64,000 bases of DNA from CAVTWY01 sp963738615 (GCA_963738615.1 CAVTXI010000012.1:1798001-1862000); one strand, 5' to 3'; counted from the first letter of the stretch, positions 7,197 to 16,557 are shown. Made by a program: numbers and translations. Notes: a model not told the origin generated them from the sequence alone.

Positions 7197-8726
7197 ATGA
7201 GTCAGACCCCGCCGCCAGCGTCGCCACCATCGCAACCTCACGACGGCACCGACGAGAACAAGCTGATTGCCGAGCGCCGCGCCAAACTCGCAGCCCTGCG
7301 TCAGCGCGGCGGCACCGCGTTCCCGAATCACTTCAAGCCCACGAATCACGCGGCTGATTTGCATCGTCGCTACGACCAGGACGACGCTGCCGCGCTCGAG
7401 TCCAAGAAGGTCGCCGTGTCGGTGGCCGGGCGGCTGATGCTGATGCGCGATATGGGCAAGGCCAGCTTCGGCACGCTGCAAGACACGTCGGGCCGCATTC
7501 AGGTCTACGTCAAGCGCGATGCGATCGGCGAGGCCGCGTACAAGGACTTCAAGCACGGTGACCTGGGCGACATCCTTGGTGCCCAGGGCACGCTGATGCG
7601 CACCAAGACCGGCGAGCTGACGGTGCACGTGACGCAACTGGAACTGCTGACCAAGAGCCTGCGCCCGCTGCCCGACAAGTTCCACGGCATCGCTGATCAG
7701 GAGCTGAAGTACCGCCAGCGATATGTCGACCTGATCACCGACGACGCGGCGCGCGCGCGTTTCGTGGCGCGCAGCAAGGCAGTAAGTTCAATCCGCGGCT
7801 TCATGGTCGAGCACGGCTTCCTCGAGGTCGAGACGCCGATGCTGCATCCCATTCCCGGCGGCGCGAACGCGAAGCCGTTCACCACGCATCACAACGCGCT
7901 GGACCAGCAGATGTTCCTGCGCATCGCGCCCGAGCTGTACCTGAAGCGCCTGGTCGTCGGCGGCTTCGACCGCGTGTTCGAGATCAACCGCAACTTCCGC
8001 AACGAGGGCTTGAGCGTCCGCCACAACCCCGAGTTCACGATGATGGAGTTCTACGCGGCCTACTGGGACCACCGCGACATGATGGACTTCACCGAGCAGG
8101 TCATCCGCCACGCCGCGCGCGCCGCGGTGGGCAGCACGCGCCTGACCTACGACGGCAAAGACGTCGACCTCGAGTCACCTTTCGTGCGCATGTCGGTGCG
8201 CGAGTCGCTGGTGAAGGTGGGCGGCTTGTCCGAAGCCGATGCGGTCGACGCGAACGTGCTGCGCGCCAAACTCGTCGCAGCGGACGCGAAACCGATGGCG
8301 CATTGGGGCCTGGCGCAGTTGCAGTTCGCGATGTTCGAAGCGAAGGTCGAACACCAACTCTGGCAGCCGACCTACATCGTCGACTACCCCGTCGAAGTCA
8401 GCCCGCTTGCCCGCGCGTCCGACGCCGACCCGACGATCACCGAACGCTTCGAACTGTTCTGCACCGGCCGAGAAATGGCGAACGGGTTCTCGGAATTGAA
8501 CGACGCCGAAGACCAGGCCGCGCGCTTCAAGGCGCAGGCTGCGAACAAGGAAGCCGGCGACGAAGAGGCGATGTATTACGACGCCGATTTCATCCGCGCC
8601 CTCGAGATCGGCATGCCGCCGACGGCGGGGTGCGGGATCGGGATCGATCGGTTGGTGATGTTGATGACGGACAGCGCGAGTATTCGCGATGTGATTTTGT
8701 TTCCGGCGTTGCGCGCCGAGGGTTGA
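7197..8726 (+). CDS. lysS: lysyl-tRNA synthetase, class II
   Basis: LysRS charges tRNA-Lys with lysine in the cytoplasm. The 509-residue product has an N-terminal OB-fold anticodon-binding domain (residues about 70-170, SVAGRLMLMRDMGKASFGTL and IQVYVKRDAIG). The class II core follows: a motif 1 region (FLEVETPMLHPIPGGANAKPF), motif 2 (FEINRNFRNEGLSVRHNPEFTMMEFY) and motif 3 (GCGIGIDRLVMLMTD) near the C-terminus, which ends PALRAEG. The length is that of bacterial LysS. An upstream in-frame ATG at 7149 was rejected because a promoter-like TACAAT lies downstream of it and the extra 16 residues are not LysS-like. The frame is intact, in contrast to the genes after 9.4 kb. Confidence 0.97.
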   Translation: MSQTPPPASPPSQPHDGTDENKLIAERRAKLAALRQRGGTAFPNHFKPTNHAADLHRRYDQDDAAALESKKVAVSVAGRLMLMRDMGKASFGTLQDTSGRIQVYVKRDAIGEAAYKDFKHGDLGDILGAQGTLMRTKTGELTVHVTQLELLTKSLRPLPDKFHGIADQELKYRQRYVDLITDDAARARFVARSKAVSSIRGFMVEHGFLEVETPMLHPIPGGANAKPFTTHHNALDQQMFLRIAPELYLKRLVVGGFDRVFEINRNFRNEGLSVRHNPEFTMMEFYAAYWDHRDMMDFTEQVIRHAARAAVGSTRLTYDGKDVDLESPFVRMSVRESLVKVGGLSEADAVDANVLRAKLVAADAKPMAHWGLAQLQFAMFEAKVEHQLWQPTYIVDYPVEVSPLARASDADPTITERFELFCTGREMANGFSELNDAEDQAARFKAQAANKEAGDEEAMYYDADFIRALEIGMPPTAGCGIGIDRLVMLMTDSASIRDVILFPALRAEG

Positions 8727-8758
8727 GACGGCGAGGGACGCGGTACTAGACTCGACGC

Positions 8759-9346
8759 ATGGGCGCGCTCGATCAGGTTGATCAACTGCCAGCACCGCTG
8801 AAGCGGCATCGCATGAAGGCCGATGACTATCAGCGGCTCGGCGAGGTCGGCGTGCTGGCGCCCGACGCACGAGTCGAGTTGCTCGACGGGGAGATCATCC
8901 AGATGGCACCGATCGGCAGCCGGCACTTCGCGATGGTGAATCGGCTCGACGTGTTGCTGAAGCAGGCCGTCGGCGACCGCGCGCTGGTCGCGGTACAGAC
9001 GAGCTTCCGTCTCGACGACTACAGCGAGCCGCAACCCGATGTGGCGTTGTACCGGCCGCGCGCCGACTTCTACGTCGGTGCGCTGCCGACGCCGACCGAC
9101 ACGCTGCTCGTGGTCGAGGTCGCCGACAGCAGCGCGCGCTATGACCGCCTGATCAAGCTGCCGCAGTACGCACGGCGCGGCGTGCCCGAACTGTGGATCG
9201 TCGATCTCGATGCCGGCCTCTTGCGCATGCATCACCAGCCGCAAGGCGACGACTACCTGCACGCCAACGCCACGGCGGCGCCGGGTGTCGTCGGTATCGT
9301 TGCGCTGCCGGGTGTGGCGCTCGACCTGACGGGGCTGTTCGGCTGA
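8759..9346 (+). CDS. Uma2-family (DUF820) putative endonuclease
   Basis: The 195-residue protein belongs to the Uma2/DUF820 family, which has a PD-(D/E)XK restriction-endonuclease-like fold. It shows VELLDGEIIQMAPIGSRHFAMVNRL (residues 40-64), SEPQPDVALYRPR (catalytic Asp), TLLVVEVADSSARYDRLIKLPQYARRGVPELWIVD (Glu-x-Ala and Lys) and a short C-terminal beta tail. The family is frequent in cyanobacteria and scattered elsewhere, and its biological role is unsettled. The ATG lies 33 bp after the lysS stop. A TAGACT hexamer ends 6 bp before the ATG, so the transcript could be leaderless (inference). It is the first gene of the accessory stretch. Confidence 0.85.
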   Translation: MGALDQVDQLPAPLKRHRMKADDYQRLGEVGVLAPDARVELLDGEIIQMAPIGSRHFAMVNRLDVLLKQAVGDRALVAVQTSFRLDDYSEPQPDVALYRPRADFYVGALPTPTDTLLVVEVADSSARYDRLIKLPQYARRGVPELWIVDLDAGLLRMHHQPQGDDYLHANATAAPGVVGIVALPGVALDLTGLFG

Positions 9347-9462
9347 GTGGGTCGGGCATGGCACGACTGGGTACCGATGCCCGCGCATGAGCAGATCGAC
9401 GTGGCGGCCCTGCATCCCAAGGCTGAGATGCGGCGAAACGCGGGCAGTCCAGCGAAAAGGCG

Positions 9463-10053
9463 ATGACCACAGCGCTGCAGCCGGTCATTCAAAGCCGCAT
9501 CCTCTCGTTGCGCGAGCGCGCGTGATGCTCGACGCCGACCTGGCCGCAGCTCTACGGGGTCGAGACCCGGTGCTGGTGCAGGCGGTCAAGCGCAACCTGA
9601 CACGTTTCCCGGGCGACTTCATGTTCCAGCTCACGCGCCGAGGAGTTCGCGGCTTTGAGATCACAGTCTGTGATCTCAAACGCTGAGGGCCGCGGCGGTC
9701 GGCGCACCGCGCCCTACGCCTTCACCGAGCAGGGCGTGGCAATGCTCTCGACGGTGCTGGGCAGCCCGCGCGCCATCGCGGTGAACATCGAGATCATGCG
9801 TACCTTCGTGCGCGTGCGCGCGCTCGCCGCGACGCATGGCGATCTGGCCAAGCGGCTGGCCGAGCTCGAGGAGAAGACCGAGGCGCTGACGATGAGCCAC
9901 GACACCTTCAGCCGCAACACCCGCGCTCAGTTGAAGCAGGTGTTCGACGCCCTGCGCGAACTCATGACGCCGCCCGATCCGCCCAAGCGGCCCATCGGGT
10001 TCGTGACGCACGAGGACAAGGGGAAGAAGACGCAGGCCAAACGCAAAGGGTGA
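9463..10053 (+). CDS. ORF6N-domain protein (frameshifted in this sequence)
   Basis: The frames together spell an ORF6N DNA-binding domain protein: MTTALQPVIQSRILSLR, then ARVMLDADLA, VLVQAVKRNLTRFPGDFMFQLT, RSQSVISN, GRGGRRTAPYAFTEQGVAMLSTVL, then a coiled-coil (LAKRLAELEEKTEALTMSHDTF) and a lysine-rich tail. The order and content are normal for the family, which is found on phages and mobile elements and in chromosomal regulators of unknown target. At least four one-base indels interrupt it (near 9525, 9555, 9575 and 9641), each restoring a family motif when corrected. This suggests sequencing error; a decaying copy is the alternative. It converges on the TIR gene. Confidence 0.75.
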
Positions 10054-10114
10054 AAGGCGGGTGGAGGCAAAGGCAAGACCTGACCCTGAGACCTGAAGCA
10101 TCGAACGAGTTCGC

Positions 10115-10200
10115 GACAACGGCAGTTGAAGCAGGTGTCGACGCGTGCGCGACATGACGCCGCCGATCTACCCAAGCGACCCATCGGGTTGGGCGACAAC
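10115..10200 (+). repeat. degenerate second copy of the ORF6N gene tail
   Basis: This stretch repeats 9930-10012, the end of the ORF6N gene, with scattered gaps. It shares the runs GTTGAAGCAGGTGT, GACATGACGCCGCC, CCCAAGCG and CCCATCGGGTT in the same order. It looks like a remnant of a duplicated or recombined ORF6N tail. It has no open frame of its own. The 10054-10397 gap around it holds no other recognisable gene. Confidence 0.65.
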
Positions 10201-10397
10201 GGTCGGTCCAAGTTAACCTCGTTCGAGCCGACGGCGCCGCCCATCTGGCTCAAGGTCTGTACCGCAAGCCTTGTCCGTGGGTGCTGCGAACCTAGCGCGC
10301 TCAGAAGCCCCTCGACAGCCAGCTCCTGCATGCGGAGGGCAGGCACCGCGGAAGCCTAGAGGAGCCCACCAAGTAGCAACGAACGTGCTCCGTGCTC

Positions 10398-13077
10398 TCA
10401 CAGCACGCGCCTGCCAACCACCGCCGCCTCTTGCAACCGCCTCGCGCCGGGCAGATCGCCTTGGCTCCGCAGCGTGCTCGCCAGGTTGTTCATCGACGTC
10501 AACGTGTCCGGGTGCTCCTCGCCCAGCACGCGTTGCTGACCTCGAGCACCGCCTCTTGCAGCCGCCTCGCGCCGAGCAGGTCACCCTGGCTCCGCAGCGT
10601 GCTCGCCAGTTCGCACATCGACGTCAGCGTATCGGGGTGCCTTCGCCGCCGCGCGTTCTGCCTCTAGCACCTGCCTCTTCCAAGCCGCCTCGCGCCGCCC
10701 AGGTCATCCAGGCTCCGCAGCGTACTCGCAAGGTTATTCATCGACGAAGGTGTCCGGGTGCTCCTCGCCCAGCACCCGCCTTCTGACCCGCGAGCACCTG
10801 CTCCTGCAGCCGCCGCGCGCCGGCCGAGGTCACCCTGCTTCCCCAGCGTGTTCGCGAGGTTGTCCATCGCGTCAACGTGTCCGGATGCTCGTTGCCCAGC
10901 ACGCGATCCTGACCTCCAGCACCACCTCGTACAGCCGCCTCGCCCGGGCAGGTCGCCATGTTCCGACAGCGTGCACGCAAGGTTGTCCATCGACGTCAGC
11001 GTGTCTCGGGTGTTCTTCGCCCAGCACGCGCTTGCTCACCGCCAGCACCTGCTCTTGCAGTCGCCTCGCGCCGGGCAGGTCGCCCTGATTGCCACAGCGT
11101 GCTGGCGAGGTTGCTCATCGACGTCAGCGTGTCTGGGTGCTCCTCGCCCAGCACGCGCTCGCTGACCGTCGAGCACTGACTCTTGCAGCTGCCTCGCGCC
11201 GGCCAGGTCGCCCTGGTTCGAAGCGAGCGGCCAGGTTCTCATCGAACCAACGTGTCCGGGTGCTCCTCGCCCAACACGCGCTTGCTCGCCTCGAGTTGCT
11301 GTTCGTAGATCGCTACGGGCGAGCGGGTATGCCCCCCGTTCGAAGTCGAAGCGCCCGACCCACCCTAGGAGACCGATCGTCGGTCGGTCGTTCCCGGGGG
11401 CCGCTCAGCTCACGCGCATGCTCGACCCAAGCGCTCGAGGCGGGCGTGTCGGCGGATGTCCTCGGCCTGCTTCATCTCGACAACCAGCACACGCACAGCG
11501 CGTTCACGCCACGGGGCCAAGGCGTCGGTCGATCGCTCGCAAACCGCATCGTTCGCGATACCAACGTGTGGACCGTGATCGCGCCGTTGGCCCGCGTCGT
11601 CGGCCAGGCTGCTCGACAGCAGGTGGTCGGCGGCGAGGTCGGTGCGGTCTTGCGCGTTGTCTGCTTCGATGCCCGCAGCGGCAGCGACGCCGCGCACCAG
11701 CAGCAGCCTGGGAATCGGCGCGGCGGCAAGTACGGCGGCCAGGCGCAGCAGGTCGCGTGATGGGTCGTCGAGTTGCCGGATGCTTTCGAGGAACGTGGCG
11801 GCGATGTGGCGTTGGTGGCCGTTGGGTAGCGCTTCTTCGAACTGGGCGGCGAGGTCCAGCACGTCCTGATCGGTGCGCTCGAGCGCCTTCAGCGTGCCTT
11901 CGAGGCCGCGCCGATTGACCAGCGCGGCGGTGACGTCGACGGCCAGCGCGTGATGGCCCAGCGCGGCGCAGATCGCGTCGGCGACGCGGGCTTCTTCGGC
12001 GGTCAACGCGCTTCGGCGCGTGAGCAGGCCGCGGGCTTCGTCGGGGTCGAGCTGCGGCAGCTCGAGCGTCGCCACGTGCGTGAAGCGACGCGTGCGCGAC
12101 GTGAAGAGCGTGCGGCCGAGTGGATGCGGGGCGAGCCAGTCGCCCAGCGCTTCGGTGCCCAAGTCCGGCGGCAGGTCGTCGACGACCCAGAGGAAGGGCT
12201 TGGCTTCGTGTTCGAAGCGGCGCGCCATCGCGGCGTGCACCTGCGCCTGCTCGAGGCCGCCGATGTCGATACCGAGAGCCCAATGCGAGGTCCAGCACCT
12301 GCGCGTCGCGCAGGTTCGAGCGCTGCGCGGGCGCGATGGGCGTGCCGCCATCGGGGTGACCGTAGGCGCGGACCCAGAACACGCCGCCGGGATACGCCGC
12401 GCCGAAGCGCAGCGCGTATTCCTCGGCCATCAGGCTCTTGCCGATGCCGCCCGCGCCGCGCACCAGGGCCAGGCCGGGCTTGCCGCCGGTGCCGGTGAGC
12501 ATCGCCGCCTGCCCTGCGAGCAGTTGGCCGTGCAACTGCCACATCTCGCGCAGGCGGCCGACGAAGCGCGTGGAGCCCGTGCCCATCGACGGCAGCCAGC
12601 GCGGCGGCGTCAAGGCGCGCAGGTCGCCCAGCGGCGTGGCGGGCACCTTGTCGCGCAACGCGGCTTGGATGCGATCGGCCAGCTTGCTGACGGCGCTGCG
12701 TCGCCGGGCACGCCCTGCCCGCTGAAGTGAAGCTGATCGAAGAGTTCCGGCAGGTGCACGTGCGCGTTGCCGGGCTCGGGGTTCACGACCAGGATGCGCT
12801 GGCGTGGGTCGCCTTCGGCCTGCGCGGCGCAGTAGGCCGCCGTCAGCTCCCATTGGCACGCGCGCGATTCGTTGTAGCGGAGCGAGTACCACGCCAGCAG
12901 CGCACGTGCGCCGGCCAAGCCGGTGGCGACGGCGCGCTGGATGCTGGCCATGTCCTCGACCTCGCGCGCGTCCTGCCACACGCGCACGCCGCGTGCGCGC
13001 AGCGCCGCCAGCAGCGGCTCGACGCTCGCCTTGTCGGCCCAGCGGTAGCTGAGGAACAGGTCGTTCGATGCGCCCAT
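10398..13077 (-). CDS. TIR / NB-ARC / TPR STAND-type protein (frameshifted), candidate anti-phage sensor
   Basis: Frames join into one protein of about 890 residues. Residues about 1-140 form a TIR domain (MGASNDLFLSYRWADKASVE, GVRVWQDAREVEDMASIQ, LLAWYSLRYNESRACQWEL). Next is an NB-ARC-type NTPase with Walker A VRGAGGIGKSLMAEEYALRF, Walker B PFLWVVDDLP and a sensor-like LFTSRTRRF, then a winged-helix region (LRLAAVLAAAPIPRLLLVRG). The C-terminus has about seven 42-residue TPR units of the kinesin-light-chain/NPHP3 type (EEHPDTLTSMNNLA, QGDLAGARRLQE). TIR-STAND proteins of this build act as NAD-cleaving innate immune sensors in bacteria, with TPRs sensing a ligand; that function is inferred here. 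The start at 13077 is chosen because the TIR fold begins at once. Several indels, especially in the TPRs, break the frame. The stop at 10398 is in the last TPR frame. Confidence 0.8.
10420..11330 (-). repeat. array of about seven 124-126-bp TPR-coding repeats
   Basis: A unit of about 125 bp recurs, marked on the plus strand by GCAGCCGCCTCGCGCCG-like blocks at about 10426, 10550, 10673, 10797, 10921, 11046 and 11170, each followed by a block like GTGTCCGGGTGCTCCTCGCC. Each encodes one 42-residue TPR. High similarity between units could cause both biological copy-number change and read-alignment errors. Confidence 0.85.
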
Positions 13078-13259
13078 GAAGACTTCGACGCGGTGCGACG
13101 ATGGTGGCGGGCGAGTATCGGCCGGGCACCGTTCGCTCGACCGCTCGGCGGATTGCGGCTTATCATCGGTTTCGATGATGACGGACGCAGAAGGTTCGCC
13201 GCGCGCGAAGGCGAGCAACATCGGGAGGGGAGAAACGGCATGGGAATCGTCCAACCGCA
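13078..13259. promoter_or_regulatory. divergent intergenic region between the TIR gene and the GNAT gene
   Basis: About 180 bp separate the divergent starts at 13077 (minus) and 13260 (plus), so promoters of both genes should lie here. I see no clear -10/-35 pair or operator. An open minus-strand extension of the TIR frame up to 13260 exists but lacks family similarity. Confidence 0.4.
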
Positions 13260-13711
13260 ATGAACATCGTCGGCCCTTCCTTGAAGCGCGAGCGCGAGTG
13301 CGATGAAGTTTTGCGCTCGATGCCGATGTGGCTCGGCATCGAAGAGTCGGCGCAGATGTACGCGCCCGACCGGCGCGGTTGCGAGTTCGCTGCGGAGGTC
13401 GACGATCGCCTCGTCGGCTTCGTTTCGCTGCAAGAGCACTTCCACGAGTCGTGGGAGGTTCATTGCATCGCGGACATGCCGGCAGCGCGATGCGGAATCG
13501 GGTCGACTTTGCTTAAGCAAGCCAGTCGTGGCTGGCCCACTGCGGCGTACGTTTCGTGCAAGTGAAGACATTGCCGAAACGAGCCCGAGCAAGGAATACA
13601 CCGAGACAAGAGAGTTCTATCGGGCCAGGGGCTACACGCCGCTCGAAGACTTTACAACGCTGTGGAGCCCGCGCAATCCGGCCCTTAGCTGGACCAAGTG
13701 CTGCCTGCACT
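13260..13711 (+). CDS. GNAT-family N-acetyltransferase (frameshifted)
   Basis: Three frames together give a GNAT protein of about 150 residues: MNIVGPSLKRERECDEVLRS, FAAEVDDRLVGFVSLQEHF and WEVHCIA. A C-terminal half follows with GIGSTLLKQA (acetyl-CoA-binding P-loop region R/Q-x-x-G-x-G/A), GVRFVQVKTL and the typical ending SPSKEYTETREFYRARGYTPLEDFTTLW. It transfers acetyl from acetyl-CoA to an unknown amine. It starts divergently from the TIR gene and converges on the AAA ATPase gene. At least three indels between 13470 and 13620 split the frame; the exact stop is unclear (about 13711). Confidence 0.72.
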
Positions 13712-13749
13712 CGGCCGCGGTTCTTGAAGCAGCTTCCATACGTCGGCAT

Positions 13750-14937
13750 CGTTGCGCTGCCGGCCGTGAGCTCGATCTGGTCGGCTGGTCGGCTGATCAT
13801 TTCGGCGTCATCCTCACGCAACGAACCTTGCGTGCGCATCAAGTCCGCAAGAGAACGTGTCTTCCAGCGCGTAGACACCCCTTCTGCGGCCCGCCACACG
13901 AGCGCCTTCTCCTGGAGGGCGGTCAGCGCCTGTTGCACGTTGCTGGCGTCCGGGACCACCTTCGTCTGGGGCTCGATGGCGACCAGCGTGGCGCGATAGA
14001 GCGCCATCGTCTGGGCCTCGAACGGCGCATACGCCGACCCCGCCTTGACCATGACGCGCAGCACGGCCGACTGGAGGGGCGTGAGGCTGTGGACGACTCG
14101 CAGCGCTTCGTCGTTGCTTGCCTTGACCTGCTCGCGCACGAACGCTCGAAATTGCTGCGCGTACCCGCACTTCTGGACAACAGGTCGAACGCGAGCGCAT
14201 CGACGGCGGCGGCGATGTTACAGGGCGGCACGCCGATCGACGAACCACGCATAGACCTGGTCGACCTCGAGCTCGTCGGCGAACGGCAGCTTCGACGTGA
14301 ACCATGCGATGAAGTCTTTTCCCAACGGCGGAATGGCGATCAGGGTGCGCCGAAGAAGGCCTGGTCCTTGCTGTTGCGCAGCATCGCGAGCTTGTCCTGA
14401 TTGGAGCCGGTGGCCACGATGCGAAGCCCTTGGTGGGCGCTGGAATTCAATTCATCGCGCGCGGCCTTGAGGGCAAAGAGCGCATCCGCGCCGGCCGCAC
14501 TCGCGATCGCGTGCTGGGGCTCGTCGATGATCAGCACGATGAGTTGCCCGGTCTCGTCCGACAGCGCCGCCAGGGCCGCCGTCAGCGACACGCCCTTCGA
14601 CAGACCCACCTGCCGAGCGAGAAGGCGACGCCCCCCACGGCAACCTTCTCCAGACCGCTGCTGCGCGCCGGGGCTCAGGACATCGTCGCGTCGGGTAGGC
14701 CGCCGGAGGCGTGACGCTCGACCGGGTCGGACTGCGGTCCTCCCAAAGGTTAACGTAGATCACCAGCGCACCAATCGCCTCGAGCGCGGGCCGAAGATCC
14801 TCGCGCAGGAACGGCGACTGCCGGTGCGACGCGGCGCCGCCAGAAACAACCCCGAGCCCGAGGCCGACGTGAATGGGCGCCGGGAGCAGCTTGCCTGCCA
14901 TGACCTCGGCGAGCTTCGTTCGATGAAAGACCAGCAC
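13750..14937 (-). CDS. AAA-family P-loop ATPase (frameshifted)
   Basis: The start is GTG at 14937, reading LVFHRTKLAEVMAGKLLPAPIHVGL. The Walker A region reads GLFLAAPRRTG, then SPFLREDL in the next frame; adding one base at about 14819 gives RRTGKSPFLREDL, a normal P-loop. Walker B is clear (LIVLIIDEPQHA, near 14530), followed by ALKAARDELNSS and a sensor-1-like LRIVATGSNQDKLAMLRNSKDQAFFGA. A C-terminal helical part follows (HSLTPLQSAVLRVMVKAG). The protein resembles stand-alone bacterial AAA ATPases (AAA_22/ATPase_2-like) of unknown client. The C-terminal end is uncertain because the frame is broken; 13750 is approximate. An AT-rich triple repeat precedes it at 15000-15029. Confidence 0.65.
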
Positions 14938-14999
14938 TGGGCTTGCGTAGCTGAAGTGACTTGGTGAATGACGATGGCCGAGGGAACCGTCCGAAATGG

Positions 15000-15029
15000 T
15001 CCTTTATAGTGAATTATAGTCAATTATAT
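15000..15029 (-). promoter_or_regulatory. AT-rich triple 10-bp direct repeat upstream of the AAA ATPase
   Basis: On the minus strand three consecutive decamers read TATAATTGAC, TATAATTCAC and TATAAAGGAC. Each begins with a -10-like hexamer and the phase is exactly 10 bp, one helical turn. This lies about 65-90 bp upstream of the GTG start at 14937 and is an AT-rich island in very GC-rich DNA. It may be tandem -10 boxes or an operator for a protein binding one DNA face. Confidence 0.6.
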
Positions 15030-15037
15030 GAGGCCGG

Positions 15038-15565
15038 TTAAGTCACCGGAACGGGGCCCACCAACCCCCGCTGCGCCCGCGCAAACCGCACGATGCCCAA
15101 CGCGCGCGCCAGGAACAGCCCACCCAGCGCACCCAGCAGCCCCGCCATGACCGGCGCATACGCCGCGTTCGCAGCCAGCGGCAGCTTCGCGCCGGTCACC
15201 ACGCCGTTGACGAAGCGCAGCAGGAAGATGCCCATCATCGCCACCATCGGCACCCAGCTGCCCGGCACCTGGACGCGCCCGGCAGACGGCGATGCGCAGG
15301 CCGTCCGACGCGACCAGGCGGGCGCCAAGGACCAGCGCCACAACCAAGCCCGCGGCCCATGCGAGCAGCGTCTGCGCATTGGTGCCGAAGTCGCCCACCA
15401 CGCCCGACAGCGACAGCGCCAGCAGGCCGAGCGACACCGCCATCGACACGGCCGGGCGGCTGGTCGTCGGGCGGCTCAGGCGCAGGCCCACGACGAGCAG
15501 CACGACGAAGACCGCCCACACCCACACCGGCACGCGCACCAGGATGTCGGCCAGGCCCGGCGCGC
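15038..15565 (-). CDS. small multi-pass membrane protein, DUF6622-like (frameshifted)
   Basis: The frames join to about 170 residues with at least four hydrophobic segments: VPVWVWAVFVVLLVVGLRL, VSMAVSLGLLALSLSGVVG, TLLAWAAGLVVALVLGARLV, then VPMVAMMGIFLLRFVNGVVTG and APVMAGLLGALGGLFLARALGIV. It ends PVPVT. The starting PVWVWAVF and the four- to five-helix layout fit the DUF6622 family of inner-membrane proteins of unknown function. A clear ATG is missing; the protein appears to begin near LADILVRVPVW (about 15562), where an indel or alternative start is likely. A frameshift near 15280 joins the two halves. It lies just after the HTH-2TM gene on the same strand. Confidence 0.6.
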
Positions 15566-15619
15566 GGCGGCACGCCGCGTCTGCGCCTGGGCCTGCACGT
15601 CGGGCGCGGCGGCGGCGAA

Positions 15620-16258
15620 CGCGAAGCCCGCGCCGAGCACCAGCGCCAGCTTGCGCCCCAGGCGCTTTTCGATCTGCCGGCGTTCCCACTCGGGGCCGAA
15701 GACGCGGCCGCCGCCGAAGACCGACAGGCCATGGGCCAGGATGCCGATGCCCCAGCCCAGCGCCGGGCCCAGCACCCACAGGCGCTCGGGCGTCTTCCAC
15801 AGGTTGAAGATGGTCAAGGCCGGTGATCACGATGACGTAGATCATCAGGTGGTGTAGGAAGCCGCGCAGCTTGCGCACCTCGCGGAAGGCGCGGACCTCG
15901 TCGTCGGACATCGCGAGGAGGCGGTCGCGGTGACGGTGCTCGCGGTGCGCACCGTGGCGGCGACGGCGGGACGGGGTTGACAGGGTCGGGTGATGGGGTC
16001 GACGTTCATGGCAGCAGGGTCCGGTGGCTCAGGCGGGGCTTCGGCCGCGGGCTCGGGCTGCATGCCCTCGTCCACGGCCGCACGAAGCTCCTGGAACTCG
16101 ACCTCGAACACCGCAGCCAGCGACTTCAACGATTCGGCCGTGGCCTTCTGCCCGCTTTCGATCCGCTGGACGGTGCGCACGCTCAGGCCGCTGAAGTCGG
16201 CCAGCTGCTGTTGGGACCAGCCGCGCTGAAGGCGCAGCTTCTGGATCACGAGGGACAT
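15620..16258 (-). CDS. XRE-family HTH regulator with C-terminal 2TM domain (frameshifted)
   Basis: The N-terminus is a clear Cro/CI-type HTH (MSLVIQKLRLQRGWSQQQLA, then DFSGLSVRTVQRIESGQKAT), followed by a Pro/Glu-rich linker. In other frames comes the 2TM domain: AFREVRKLRGFLHHLMIYVIVI, then TIFNLWKTPERLWVLGPALG and GIGILAHGLSVFGGGRVFGPEWERRQIEKRL. Such proteins are membrane-anchored DNA-binding regulators known in proteobacteria. The start at 16258 is chosen because the HTH begins immediately; the longer frame to 16318 adds no family sequence. Indels near 15980 and 15825 break the frame, and the stop (about 15620) is uncertain. The gene probably regulates itself and the downstream membrane protein. 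Confidence 0.72.
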
Positions 16259-16557
16259 GGTTCGAGGCTTTCGTAAGGAGCAACGGCACTGTGTCCGCAT
16301 GATGCCCGCCAGCGCCACGACGGCGCCCCGTCAAGGGCGCCACGGGCACGCCGTGAACCCGCCAGCGACCCGCCAACGCGGGCGACAGCATGGCGACATT
16401 GCGCATGGCGGGAGCGGCACCAACGTGATCGATGCTGCAAGTTCGCCACGGCCATGGCCGCGCAGATGTGAAGGCGGTCACGGCCGGGGATGGCTGCAGC
16501 CGCCCAACCGTGACATGCGCCGCGCTGCCGCGCCGGGTCACTCGTGACAATCTTTCG
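16259..16557. other. intergenic region, nothing recognised
   Basis: About 300 bp lie between the divergent HTH-2TM and PAS/GGDEF-like genes. Open frames here have no family features. Promoters for both genes are expected, but I see no convincing elements. Confidence 0.4.

Noticed and set aside
10398..11330. CRISPR array suggested by regularly spaced repeats of about 125 bp
   Set aside because: Repeats cover the whole unit, encode TPR sequence in each copy and lack spacers.
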